DNA from: Phlebotomus papatasi
Taxonomy: Eukaryota; Arthropoda; Insecta; Diptera; Psychodidae
Reading direction: 5' to 3'
NCBI RefSeq assembly: GCF_024763615.1
Contig: NC_077224.1
Location: 44,774,712-44,838,711 of the forward strand
DNA: 64,000 nt
In this document: piece after piece, positions 1-12,100 of the stretch
How positions within the stretch are numbered: position 1 is the stretch's first letter
Layout: every line of letters starts with the position of its first letter
Notes under the pieces: model-generated
Seen by the model: only the letters and a program-made list of their open reading frames with translations
What the model was told of the DNA's origin: nothing
Databases searched by the model: none
Program-made: the position numbers and the translations under genes

Positions 1-250
1 TACGGTTAAGAATGAAATTAATCATATTTTTCAGAGCGTTTCAAGAAGCCTTGAATTTTTCATTATTTCAAATAGCTCCAATCTTTCATTTTCCGAAAAG
101 TCAATCAATTGAAAAAAAAATTAAATATTTTTTTCAAGCATATTCTATAATATTCCTGACACTTTAAATTTACTGAGAAACTAGAAAAAAAATTAAGAAA
201 AAAAAATTAAGAAAAAAAACAAAATGTACTTTCAGGGAAGTGTGTTAATA

Positions 251-1714
251 GGGGGAGGCTTTGAACTTTCGCACACAAAAATGATGTTCAAGTTCAGTGA
301 TTTTTTCTGACTACCATGCAAACCGTATGGATTCTCCAACTATGCCAAAAAAATGTCTTACTTATAAGATTCATAATCCCACCAAACAAAATCCCAGGAA
401 ATCCTTAGATTTTCCTCCAGAGGAAAATGAAAATTTAATGGCGATTTGTCCGATAGATGAATCAAGTTTCTATTATCGCACACGATTCACGCCATCATTG
501 AACACCCCATTTTCACCGTAAATTTTGCACCGGACACTAAAAGTTGCACATCATTGTTTAAAGGGAACTCTAATCTACTTGATTAAACCATTTTTATAAG
601 GAATAAAACATTTTAATATCACTTTTTTGGAACTTTTCTGAGAGATGTTTTATTGACATTAAAAACCATTTTTTTGCTTGATTCTACGAGAATTTCACTC
701 CGGAAACGGTTAAATCTGATGAATACTTTCCTGAAAAGTCCAAATATCACTAAATTTACACGAATCAATAAGTTTTTAAAGCTAAAAATTGACTAAAACT
801 CTGCAAGCGAGAAGACCACACAAGATTCCACCATTCCTCCACGGAGCCGGATATGCACAAAAACGTTTGAATGCGCATCATTGAAGATTTCTCTGTTCCT
901 GCAGCTGCAGGAATCGGGATTTAGCACAGATATTGAGCTTCAGCAGGTGAACAAGCTAAAATTTTCACAAAACATCTTCTTACGGACAATTTCTTTTCTT
1001 TGTCATGCAAAACAACACAATAGTGAGGTTATGTCAAAGATTGTCAAAAAGCAGTTGTAAACTGTATGAGCTTATTGCAGATGTGATTCTTTCATTGCAC
1101 ATTCAGTTTGTGCAAGCTTGAAAAATATTTTTATATCAAAGAAATGCAAAATTGCATAATAATTACTCAACTGCAGCCTATTTGAGTCAAATTACTTCTT
1201 GTTTATCAACTTTACGATTTTTAAGTTTTCCTTTTTAGTGGTGGATCAAATCGGTAGATTACAATAGATGTGAATATGAAGGATCGCATCTAAAATGAAG
1301 TTTCTTGGAAAATGTAAGAGAAGCCTGTCTTCTATGTGCGATCGATGAATCTGAGTCAAGTTTGTGAATTTTCTTCCACCCACAAAAAGTGCCTGTTCAG
1401 CCTAAAAGATTTTTACTTAAATCTGATTCCTAATAACCCTTCTACCCTCTGTGATAGTAGTTTTTCAGAAAAGTGATATTAATTCTGCACAATCGTATGA
1501 AATATTGCACAGCAAAATTACAGTTTTGGACCTGTTTTTAATTTTTGTTTCCTAAAACTAGGGGAAAAGGATTAGACTCCCAATTTTTTTAGGAAAGGTG
1601 TGATTTAAGACTAGCTACTAAAATATATAGCCATCAGTGAAAGTTATAAAGTAATACCGGAGAAATTCGAAGTGTCCGATGGTAGCGTATGTGCGAAACA
1701 TCAAAGCCTCCCCC
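251..1714. mobile_element. Putative TA-flanked element with ~25 bp terminal inverted repeats
   Basis: The left end begins GGGGGAGGCTTTGA and continues to TTTCGCACA. The right end (1690-1714) is its inverted copy with two mismatches, and both ends abut TA (249-250 and 1715-1716). The 1.46 kb interior has no convincing transposase ORF. The ends and TA target are consistent with a non-autonomous Tc1/mariner-type element. It lies downstream of the chromatin-protein gene, and nothing else was recognised in 1-1808. Confidence 0.6.
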
Positions 1715-1808
1715 TACATAGAAAGAAAAAGAAAAGGAATTCTTACTCTTTAAGTTATTACTTCGAAATTGGGAGGGTTTTTTGGACATCCTGACCCTGA
1801 AACAAAAA

Positions 1809-4800
1809 CTATTTACCACTTGTCTTGGTCGCTGCCTTCTTCTTGCCGCGTTTCGGTGGACTCTTGGCTTTGTCAGCTTCTCGATGAAAAGGCAGGGAAT
1901 GAAAAGGAATTGAAAAGATTCTATTAGGGTCAGTTTTGTAAATGCATAGTTTTTTTCTTTAATTTTAATCTTTAAATTTTAAAATTTTCGTAAAATCGTT
2001 TTTAATAAAAACGTAATAGTTTTATTGATGAAAGTTTTTTAAATATAAGTTTAATTTCTGTTTTAAGAGAAAATGTTTAAAATTATGACACTGAGGAAAA
2101 AAAGAGGGTGCGATTAACTTTTTTTCCTCATAACTTTAACACTTTTCAGGTGTAAAAATATATCAACATTTTTTAATGTTAATTTTACACCTTTTGAGGG
2201 TAAAATCAACATGAAAAAAGGATAACTTTAACCCCCAATACACCTAAAAAGAGTAATATTTAAATCGATTTCGGATCAATACTGCAGGGTAAAATTAACA
2301 TTTCCGGAATGTTATTTTAACTTTTGCGGATTTCTCTCAGTGATATGCAAAAAGAAGTCATTTTAAAAATTAAATCCAATATTATTTAAAATTTTTATAA
2401 TGGAAATTTGAGACATTTTAGGAAGTTCACATGCGTTCCCAGATAAAATTGAAGAATGCCTGTCTAATTCCTGAAATAATGCCAATTATCTCAGACAACA
2501 CACCAATTTTCTTTTATCCTAGACACTTTCTCCTCTTGTTGATATAGAAGAAACTAATCGGTGAGAGATATGGTCTTCTGATCCACGGTGACACCCCCAT
2601 AAGTCTATATCTCAAATTTTAGTATGTTATGGCTGGGCCTAACAGCTTTCGATCAATACCAAACTTAAGGTACTCCGACCACCCTGACCCGAGCTAGAAG
2701 GGGTCAAAAATTCAATTGTCGAATGGACATATCTTCAGTTCTAATTAGAGTAAGAGTGCCAAATTTCGGCATAGTTGCATGCAAGCGTCAAAGTCTAAAG
2801 TTTGAAATGTAATATTTTAAATTCAAATTGATTCTTTTATTCTTTCTTATTAAAAGTGTTGCTTGAAACCTTGTAAAGAGTTTACCGTTTTTATTTACTC
2901 TAAAACCATTCTTAATACATTTTAAAATGAATAAAAATATAGATATAGCTTTGGTGCCCTATTTCGGCCACCTTCATTCTCATAATTTCTTGCCTTTCGG
3001 GAATTCTTCCAATATCGTTTTCACGTCATCTCGTTTGTCGAAGCTACATTTTTTGTTATCCTTTTGCATTGTATAATCTCTAGTAAAATCTAAAAGTTCA
3101 TGGAAATTCGAGGAACAAAAAAGGTGGCCGAAATTGCAAGCTGGCCGGAATTTGGCACACTTACTCTATCGGAATCTCAAAAATTTTGGTGTTTTGGAAA
3201 GCTCTCGTCAGATTAATCGAAAAATCGATTTTCGATTAATCGATCTCGAATATTTCAAAAACTAGACGATGCTTTTTCTTTAAATTTTAGTATGTTGTAG
3301 CTGAGGTCGGAACCTTTCCAACGGTGGGTCGCACTCCTCCCTCGATGTTCCCTGACCTGAGCTATAACCAAAAATGTCTTGACCGGACTGCATTTATGGT
3401 GTTTATGAAGGGATTTCGATGAAATTTTAGCATATATTGTATCCGAGAGCAAGATCTTTCTAACAATAGGTCGTATCCGTCTCTACACCAACCTATTATA
3501 CCCCGACCCTTAGGTCCTTGACACGCTTAGGACTTAAGCCGAGAGACGGCTTAGTGGAAAATGATAGAAATGTGGTTTAATCATTATTTCGAATACAAAG
3601 CCGTTTCTCGGCTAATCCTCAAGACCCTTACTATATCCATATGGACCGGACTCTATCTCTTATGTTTATTAACCGATTCCAATGAACTTTTTTTTGTTTT
3701 GTTAGCCTTCCCCACTCAGACTATTTAAAATAGAAAATGACCAGTGATAAACCCAGATAAGCTTATGGTAGCTGAGATTCTTTACAGGCGACCTCGAAAT
3801 GCGTGGAACTCGGAGTGTTGGCTTGGTAAAGAATCGCGTCGAGCAAATTTAATCCATCTTGATAGCCGAGAACCGTTTGCTCGATGTGATTCTTTACCCC
3901 CAAAATTCAATTCACAATCGAATTTTCCGGTTTTCCTCGAAAACAGCTGAAGTAGGGGAGACTGGGGCAAAATTTGTCAATTCTAAAATTTTAAAATTCG
4001 ATATCTTCCAAAAGAAATGAGACCGAAGCTTCAAATTTTTATCATAGATTGCTTTCATAAATCTCAATAAACGTCAAAGGTTTTAAGGAATTCGAGCAAG
4101 GAATATAGAAAATAAAAAAATATATTGAAATTTTGAGCCTTGTTCTTAAAATATTTCCCCTTCAGGAGATATCAATTTTCAACAACTTACTTTCCGAAAT
4201 TGATGCATTATAGTGTGTCTTTGCTGTATAATTTGGATATCCTGAACACGAATCTTTTGTCTGTTTGCGAATTTTTCAGTGATTTTCCTTCAGATTTGGC
4301 TTTATCAAAAATTAGCACGCGGGGTGAAATTTGCCATAGAACGCATATGGGGCAATAATTGTCAAAAAACGAATAATTCCGACACTTCACATGGAGAAAA
4401 GGCACATCCAGTCACTGTTTCTGATTAGACTGCAGACGATTTCTGAGGTAACACAATTCCAACAAGAAGAGATCAAATATGATTTTTGGAAACATTTCTA
4501 ACACTCCCAACATCACAAATGTGTTTTTAAGGCTCAATTTTTTCTGAAGGTCAATAAACACAAAGAGAGAAGAGAAGAGAAGGCGAAGACAATTTTCTTG
4601 CCAACAACAGCTTTTGGAAAATAACTTAAAAAACACATTTCTCGTTTAGATAATAAGAAATGGTCTGCATAAAGTTATAAATTTCCTATCAAAATATCTC
4701 AATTGGATATTACTTTGATTCACGAGAACTCGTATCAAAACGAAAGAAAATAACAAAAAAATACCCCACGTCTGACAAAATTTACCCCAGTTGTTTTGAG

Positions 4801-7800
4801 AATTTCCACGAAATCATCTTTTAGAAAAAGTCTCGAAAAGCGCATTTCCTTTTGAGTTAGAGCAAAATAACTTCGGAAAAGTTGTAGGACGGTAAATTTC
4901 CTATAAGAATATGCTAAAGTAGACTCTCGCAAATTCGGCTCTTTTAAGATCGGGCTACTTTTTAATTCGGGCAGCAGTTACATTTGAAAGAAGTTTGTTG
5001 TCATTTTTCAAGTTTGATTGTGATTATCAATTAAATCAAATATGCTCAAATTTGGCATGGTTTGTCTTAGTTTTGATGTGATTTTGCATTACTGAGGGAT
5101 TTTCATGCAATTTACGTCATGAGTGTGTAAACTCAATATCTATATACTATATGTACTTGAATAAAAAGTCGTTGCATTGAAAAAAGGTTTGTCGCCCGAA
5201 TTTCTGTCTAATTCGGCTGACATTTCGGTCCCATATGCCCGAATTTGAGAGAGTCTACTGTAAATACAAATCACTGAGATTCTCTGATAAATTGTGAAAA
5301 AATAAAATAGCCGTTTTGACAAATTTTGCCCAGCCTCCCTTAACTTCTTTCAATTTTCGAATTAGGTTTGGAGGTAGGCGGTAGTTCATGCAAACATTTC
5401 GTCAATAGACACATAATAATATTCAAAAAAAAAAAAAAATCGACATGAGCCCAAATAGAAGTAGATTTTGATTCTCCAATAGTGTCTTGGATAAAAGGTA
5501 AATGGAACTCTATTTGCACAAAAAGTCGTTGAAGTTCGAAGAATTCAAATTCAATTTCGAATTTTCATACTAAATTTTCGAACAAGGTCGGGAAAATTTA
5601 TCAAATATCACACTAAAAAGCTGGCAAAAGAGTTACTCAGTGATTATGGAGTGATTAAATAATGGGACAAGAACAGTAAGCGTCGTTGTTCTGTTTTTTC
5701 CTCACTCACAACATTGTGAAGAACGTCACATTTTGACACTTTGAGCACTTTAAAATTCAAACAAGATGTACATAAGCCACCGTGCGGAATTATCAAAAAG
5801 TCAGAAAGTCTCTTTTTTGGATCTCCAAATAGATTTTCGAATTTTTCAAGATCTACTTCTGTACGGAAAGAATGCATTTTCGAAGGTTAAACTTAAGTCC
5901 AGTAGGGGAATTCTGTAATTTTCGTGGCATTGTCACGTGTGAGTTCAAAACCTGACAATGCCATTCGCGCTTTCTTTTGTCATATCATATGAGTTCGAAA
6001 ATGCAATTCATTGATTTTTTAATGAAATCCCTTTATTTCATGATTTTATGAAAATACAGTGCGTCTTGGTTGATTTGTTTAACAAAATTCATTGTCATTT
6101 GAATTGCCAGAAATCTCAAATATGTGACTTCTGAAAATGCCACGTGAGCTGAAATGGCAAAGTCACGGCTACAGAATCGCATTTTCGAAAAAGCTCTCCT
6201 AAGATTCGAACCCAATTTGTCATATGGCATTGCCAGAGCGTTACAGAATTCCCCTCCAGGGGCCCATCAAGCCTAATAAAAAGTGAAGATATTTTTCACT
6301 GCAGATATTGCACTGTGACTTAAAGAAATTTCCTCGTAGTTCTTGTATTATTTCGGCGAGCATTATGAAAAATGTATTTTTAGATAGCTTTTAATGCACA
6401 ATTTCGAAATATAACAGATTGATAAGTCAATTTTCTTTAGGAAAAAACTTGCCAATAGTCTTCAGTGCCTCTATGCAAAAACGTATGGAAAAATCAAATG
6501 TCGAGAGGCCCCTGGAGGGGAATTCTGTAACACTCTGGCAATGCCATATGACAAATTGGGTTTGAATCTTAGGAGAGCTTTTTCGAAAATGCGATTCTGT
6601 AGCCGTGACTTTGCCATGTCAGCTCACGTGGCATTTTCAGAAGTCACATATCTGAGATTTCTGGCAATTCAAATGACAATGAATTTTGTTAAAGAAATCA
6701 ACCAAGACGTACTGTATTTTCATAAAATCATCAAATAAAGGGATTTCAATAAAAAATCAATTAATTGCATTTTCGAACTCATGATATGACAAAAAAAAGC
6801 TCGAATGGCATTGTCAGCTTTCGAACTCACGCGTGACAATGCCACGAAAATTACAAAATTCCTCTACTGGTTAAGTCACTTTTTAGGTCCGGGAGGACCC
6901 ATTTCTCAACCGATTTGCTTGAATTTGCGGCAGGTAAACGGAAAGTAAAACTGAAGAAACTTTCGTGAACGAAAAGCCTCGCGAAAAATTCAAGGAGATC
7001 TCTATCTCTTGAGTTCGAGCGTTCCGCAAAGGTGAAACACTTCACAATTTACCAAAAAAAAAAAAAACTATAAAATCCTAAAATCTTAAAAAGGAGAATA
7101 ACTTTTAAAATATATATAAATGATTTTAAGTTAAAATTTATTATATATTTTTTTTTAATATCAATTTTAACGTATTTTACTCAAAATTTTATTTATTATT
7201 GACTAGATCTTGCATAGATTTTCTAATACAGGGGCAGATTCCCCAGGAAATGCTATTTTATTGCGGATGATTTGTAAAAAAAATCTAATTCTATCAATAG
7301 CTAATCTGCCCCGGTCTCCCCTAACTTTTAAATAGTTAAAAAATAAAATACAGGGTGCTTTTATGGGACTTTTTCACCCTTTTCGCCCTGTTATTAACCC
7401 CTTGGACAAAAGAAAATGAAGTTACCCTGAAAAGGAAGGAGACTTACCTGGTGCTTTGGCGGCCGATCTGCCCTTCTTGGCCTTTGGCGGGGAACTGGTG
7501 GAATCTGCGTTGTTCTCTTCAACCGGAGCAGCGGCTCTCTTGCCCCGCCCAGCTTTGGGGGTTTCTGGCTTTGGGGCCTCTTCCTCGGGCACCGCCTTCT
7601 TCCTGCCCCTGCCCCCAGCCTTGGCTCCTGCCCCATTGGCCACTGGAGATTTTGCGGACTTTGCAGCCGTTTTCTTGGTAGCTCCTCGCTTCTTCGGGGA
7701 TGCTTTGGCCTTCTTGGGAGTGGCATCTACTTCAGCGCCCTCTTCCTTGCGGGCTTTCTTAGCTGGACTTGTATCTTCTGGTGCTGGAGGATCAGCCTTC

Positions 7801-8009
7801 TTTTTGCCTCCACGTCCCCTCTTTGGGGCCCCATCTTCGGGTTCTGCAGCCTTTTTCGGGCTACCCTTCTTCACTGGACTGGCTTTCTTTGTCTCTGGCT
7901 CTTCGGCACCTCGTTTCCCGCGCTTCTTCTTCTCCACCGGTGCCTCTGAAGAACTCTGCGCTGGTTCTACAGCCACCTCAGCTTTCTTTGCTCCCTTCCT
8001 TGGTGCCAT
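1809..8009 (-). CDS. Lysine/alanine/proline-rich chromatin protein with SPKK and AT-hook-like motifs (HMGA/histone H1-tail-like)
   Basis: Two exons on the minus strand: 8009-7448 (ATG at 8009, start MAPRKGAKKAE) and 1879-1809 (ending KTSGK, stop TAG), joined across a 5.6 kb GT-AG intron in phase 1; about 210 aa. The protein is low complexity and very basic, with acidic patches. It carries repeated S/T-P-x-K motifs (SPVKK at 44, SPKK at 50, SPAKK at 81, TPKK at 97, SPKKRG at 104) and AT-hook-like cores (PKRGRGGKK at 62-70, GGRGRKK at 132-138, AGRGKR at 153-158, PKRGKKK in exon 2). SPKK and AT-hook motifs bind the minor groove of AT-rich DNA and are kinase targets, so a nuclear chromatin role is inferred. 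No winged-helix H1 globular domain or HMG box is present. The GC-rich codon use of exon 1 stands out from its surroundings. Its orthologue is not certain; HMGA-like is the best guess. The exon 2 acceptor is NAGNAG-like, so one residue may vary. Confidence 0.78.
2089..2342 (+). mobile_element. CACTGAG-type MITE, copy 1
   Basis: About 254 bp, starting CACTGAGGAAAAAAAG and ending TTTCTCTCAGTG, with internal stretches alternating GTTAATTTTAC and its complement. Closely similar copies lie at 30115-30369 (same strand) and 43500-43750 (opposite strand). There is no coding capacity. Confidence 0.8.
2560..3520. repeat. Dispersed repeat segment shared with 31.9-32.2 kb and 45.8-45.9 kb
   Basis: Bases 2600-2715, read in reverse complement, match 45790-45895 inside the hAT-like element (shared AGCTCGGGTCAGG, CTTAAGTTTGGTATTGAT, ATAACATACTAAAATTTGAG). 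Bases 3205-3500 match 31866-32160 on the same strand (shared AGTATGTTGTAGCTGAGGTC, CCTCGATGTTCCCT). The 419 bp MITE at 2748-3166 interrupts the block. These look like relics of one transposon family. Confidence 0.6.
2748..3166 (+). mobile_element. TA-flanked ~420 bp MITE (GTGCCAAATTTCGGC family), copy 1
   Basis: Ends are inverted: GAGTAAGAGTGCCAAATTT on the left and AATTTGGCACACTTACTC on the right, both abutting TA. Copies lie at 28052-28473 (same strand) and about 30455-30876 (opposite strand). Non-coding; consistent with a mariner-type MITE. Confidence 0.78.
3955..5340. mobile_element. TA-flanked 1.39 kb element with ~25 bp inverted ends
   Basis: The left end GGGGAGACTGGGGCAAAATT and the right end (reverse complement AGGGAGGCTGGGCAAAATTT) match over about 25 bp and abut TA on each side. 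No transposase ORF is visible. A second inverted-repeat element with TAGACTCTC/GAGAGTCTACTGTA ends (about 4919-5260) appears nested inside it. Confidence 0.65.
4919..5261. mobile_element. pogo-type MITE with AGTAGACTCTC ends, nested
   Basis: The right end reads CCCGAATTTGAGAGAGTCTACTGTA; the left end AGTAGACTCTCGCAAATTC is its inverted, slightly degraded copy. Related CAGTAGA(C/G)TCTC ends occur at 15930-16257 and 50874-51106. Confidence 0.55.
5904..6255 (+). mobile_element. ~350 bp MITE with AGGGGAATTCTGTAA ends, left partner of an inverted pair
   Basis: It starts AGGGGAATTCTGTAA and ends TTACAGAATTCCCCT. The interior holds repeated TGGCATTGTCA/TGACAATGCCA motifs. A near-identical inverted copy lies at 6516-6865, 260 bp away, so the 1 kb block can fold back on itself. 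Confidence 0.75.
6516..6865 (-). mobile_element. ~350 bp MITE with AGGGGAATTCTGTAA ends, right partner of an inverted pair
   Basis: Inverted copy of 5904-6255. Similarity runs past the element ends on both the inner side (CCCCTGG) and the outer side (CTACTGG...TTAAG), so the duplicated unit is larger than the MITE itself. The 65-codon ORFs in it are mirror images of each other and not genes. Confidence 0.75.
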
Positions 8010-9128
8010 GTGAATTAATTGCGAATTCCTTAAAAGGAAATTCGAGAAAAATGCATTTTTAGAGATTTATGCTTTTGTCCGGGGAAGCCGCCGGAAAGCG
8101 TCCCCAAGCCAAACGCGGCTTCCGTAAAAAAGCCGGCAAAATATGGAGAAAATACTGAGGAAAATCATCCTAAAAACCAGCTCAAGGTGGAAAAAAGCTC
8201 CAGTTGGGGCTGTTTTCCACCGTTGTGAGAGGGGCAAATGGAAGAAAATTGAAAAAATTTCGAACTAACCCGAAGAAAAATGTCCGTGAATTTCCTGCAA
8301 AGCTTGCTGCGTTTTTCTCACTACAAAAACCACGCTCACTGAGCTTTTCCGGGTGGCTTTTTCGCACAAACTACACAAAAGGGGGAATTTCTGGGGTGTC
8401 AACTAGTGCCTGAGATTGAGAAATGTTGCTTGGTAATACCACGAGGATGGAAATTCCGCAAAAACTCGAGGGTTTGTCGCGAAAACTATGACTGGATGCG
8501 TTGCGTTTCTGGAAAGCCAAAATCGCAAAATATGACAGCGCGCATTTTCCCACGATGTCAAAACCACGCGAGAACACGGCTTTTATGGCATATTCAAATT
8601 CAAAAATGTTTCATGTTTCAACGATTTTATTTGTCCTTTTTGAGAAATTTATTCTTTTATTTCGAAAAATTGTGCATTTTTCTTTAAAATTCTGAAAATG
8701 TTCTGTCCAAAACTTATTAAATATGACATCCTAGATTTCTGGACACTTCACCGACCATGCTTTCTGTCCAGATTGTGCGCAGTCGCAACTATCGATCTCC
8801 AGCAAGGAATGGATTTGTCGCGGTGTCTCTCGCATTCACAGTTTTTCCTCCCCCATCGTGAAATTTGCAATTATTTCAGGTGATAATTCACATCAAATTA
8901 CCTGAGACATTAGCTCAAGCAATACCCCACAGTGCTGGCAATGAGAATTAGTGCAAAGTGTCCTGTCCAAGGAAACATATCACAGTGAAAATCTCGTGAT
9001 AATTCACATCAAAAGAAAAAAAAAGTGAAATTTTCTACAGTGAGTGGCACCGCAGAGAAAATTGTGGGTGGAAAATTCATCATAATTTGCCGGCAATTGT
9101 AACAAAAAAATATATAACGACAAAAGCT
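8010..9128. promoter_or_regulatory. Divergent intergenic region between the chromatin-protein gene and the TMEM53 gene
   Basis: The two ATGs (8009 minus, 9129 plus) are 1.12 kb apart head to head, so both 5' UTRs and promoters must lie here. No clear TATA box or repeat was recognised, and this is one of the few gaps free of obvious transposons. The exact start sites cannot be assigned from sequence alone. Confidence 0.5.
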
Positions 9129-12100
9129 ATGAGCAAATATCAGCAAATTTCAACACAAGATGGGCAGAATCAGCATCAAGATGATTCACTGGAGTATTTT
9201 ATAAGATTTCCAACACCAAAAAATGGAAATGGTGCAGAACAAAATGGAACATCATCTGAGGCTGATTATGTTTTTATTCACAACGAAAATACCGTTCCAA
9301 TTGTCCTGCTGCTGGGCTGGGCAGGATGCCAAGATAAATATCTAATGAAGTACTCCAAAATCTACGAAGATCGAGGGTAAAAATGGGTATTTTCCCATCA
9401 ATTTCCATCCATCTGGGGAATTTCACTCAACGCAATCAATCGATATTGATTGTTAATACCCGTGATTACTTATTAATAGAATTGCTGAATAAATTCTCAT
9501 GCCAACGCCTGAGCTTTTTTTCCAGAGGTTGTTGTCCAACTGACACTGAATTCTCTGATAGAATTTTTCGAAAATAAAACTATTTTGAGCTCAAAATAGG
9601 CCAGTGAAAATATGCTTTTAACCTGATTAGCTGCATTCGTAAGATTTTCCCATTTTGACCTAAAATTACATTAAAATTTAATAAAACGATTATGGACCGT
9701 TATGACTTAATTACTTTGACTGTTATAGTTATAGGTTTAAATCGTTTAAAAATGCAAGAAAAGGCAGGGAAGACATTTTCTAAAAATGCGGAAACAAGGG
9801 AAACAAAAAGGTTATGTTATTCGAATCACGTATATAACCTCAAATTTACGTAAAAACTTTATGCTTCATTTTGACCGTACAAGAATTTAAAATAATTTGA
9901 ATGAAGTACAGTAGAAAGTACACTCTAAAATTCAGGTACTTATTTGGGACCGAAGACCGAAATATTACCCGAGTTACAGAGAAATTCAGGCGTAAAACTA
10001 TTTGAAATGCAACAATTTTTTTCTTTAAACTAAATTAATTTATAGTAAATTCTATGAAAAACGCTCAAGAATGAGAAATCACAACATAACTTAGGAAAAT
10101 CATGAGAAGTCAGATCATATTGGCTTTGATCAACAAACATAATGAAACTTGAAGAATGTCAATAAACTTTTTTCAAATTTAGGGCAGAATCACATTGACA
10201 ATAAAATGCTCACCGTAGCCTCGCCTTATTTCGTTAATTTACGTATTCTCATTGCAATTCTTACGCAAATTCTCGATTATCGTATTATTTTATCTCATAC
10301 TCGGTGGTACTAGGTGAAAATAATATAAGAAAATTAAACAAATAAAACAAAAATTCGATAAACGGTGAGTAAAAAAACTGTAGGAGAAATTAATCGTACA
10401 GTTTTTTGCTCACCGTTTATCGCATTTCCGTTTTATTTTTTTTTTTTTCAATTCCCTTATATTATTTTCACCTAGTGCCATCGAGTATGAGATAAGGTAA
10501 TACGGTAGTCGAGAATTTGCGTAAGAATTGCAATGAAAATGCGTAAATTAACGAAATACGGATGAGCACTTTACTGTCAATGTGATTCTTCCCTTAATTG
10601 CTGCCTGATTTAAAAAGCAGCCTGATCTTAAAAGAACCAAATTAGCAAGAGTCTACTACTGTATTGTACTTAACTCACTTAACCTCTTTGGTTAATTCGT
10701 AACATTTTATGTAAAGTCTCAACGTTGAGAAAATCTTGATTTGGCATTTTTAACTAACCCTAAATAAAGAAAAATAAGTTTAGTGAATTTATCATTAATT
10801 TTCTTGTTGAATTTGTAGAGGAAGTTTTATATAATACGATAATATTGAGAAGGTACCAGAGAAAATGGTTCTAAGTTCTATCTCAGATTTCACGCAAAAT
10901 TTTCTTTACATAACCTCATGTTTTGCATTTTGAATTCAGCCGTCGTTCATATTTGAGGAACTTGACCGTACATTGATTTACTAGTAATAGTAACATTTTA
11001 AGGCATAACCATAAATCTTCATCATAACCTGTTCTCTCTACACATAACCTATTAAAGGCTCATTAACATTATGAAAATTGTAATCATAAAACTTTTTCAT
11101 AGATAGTTTTTTATGAAAAATTGCAAAGAAAATGTTTATGTCTTCTATTGAGCAAATGTTTAAAAATGTTGAAATATTTCTTGTTTGAGTTCTGTATTAA
11201 TTTTTATTATTTTCGATGTTCAAGATTAGATTACGATCGATTTGAGTGTAATTCTGTAATGTTTCTTAAATGCTTTGCAACTTTTTATAAGAAAATTTCT
11301 ATGTAAAAATGTGTCCAAATATTTTCATATTAAGCCTTTCTTTAGTAATTTTTTTTAGGTTATGTGTAGAAATTTTGAGGTTATCTCTTAACAAAAACCC
11401 ATCGCAATCTATTGTTTCAAATAGAAGAACAATTTTTATGTATAGTCGAAACATTTATTTATATTTTCTTCAGGAAAAAAACGGTGCATGTATTTCTTTA
11501 AGGTTATACTCTTAAAATAATTTACTTTTGAAAATAACATGGTTTATTTTCAAAATTCTCTCCTTACGTGTATTATCCTATAATTTTGCTTTTATAGATT
11601 GATCACTGTGCGCTATACAGCTCCCGTGGAGAACCTGTTTTGGAAACGATCATCCCTGAAAGTGATCGGCGAGAAGATTCTCAAGCTGATCTACGACATG
11701 AACTTCGACGCTCATCCCTTATTCTTTCATATATTTTCCAATGGTGGTGCCTACATGTATCAGCACATTAACTTTGCTATGAGGCGCTCTCCGCGTCCCG
11801 TCCAAGTACAGGGCATGATCTTTGACTCTGCACCCGGAGAACGTCGCTTTTCGAGTCTCTATGGTGCTATCAGTGCAATCTATGGGCGCCATAGATCCTT
11901 CAGCTGGCTGGTGTCCTTTTTGATCTCAGCCACACTGACTGTGATGTGGCTCCTGGAGGATTTCGCGTCGGTTATCCGAAGCTTCTGGAATCCCCATGAG
12001 CCACCACTCTGGAATCCAATGAAGAATCTCAAAAACGCAACTCATTCATGCCCCCAAATGTTTCTTTATTCCAAAGAAGACACAATCATTCCATACAAGG

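Larger units (their letters stand above)
1880..7447 (-). other. Intron of the chromatin-protein gene, filled with inverted-repeat elements
   Basis: Donor GTAAGTC is read on the minus strand just after 7448 and the acceptor CATCGAG just before 1879. No coding exon was recognised inside. The intron holds a 254 bp CACTGAG-type MITE, a 419 bp TA-flanked MITE, a piece of a dispersed repeat also found at 31.9 and 45.8 kb, a 1.39 kb TA-flanked element and a pair of inverted 350 bp MITEs, all listed separately. Confidence 0.7.

Noticed and set aside
6541..6738. 65-codon ORFs at 6541-6738 (+) and 6033-6230 (-) with nearly the same peptide
   Set aside because: They are the same interior of an inverted MITE pair; non-coding mobile element sequence.
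7456..8013. 185-codon plus-strand ORF opposite the chromatin-protein exon (Phe/Ala/Leu/Pro-rich)
   Set aside because: It is the antisense shadow of a GC-rich, low-complexity Lys/Ala/Pro coding exon; it has no start context, no splice support and a composition dictated by the real strand.
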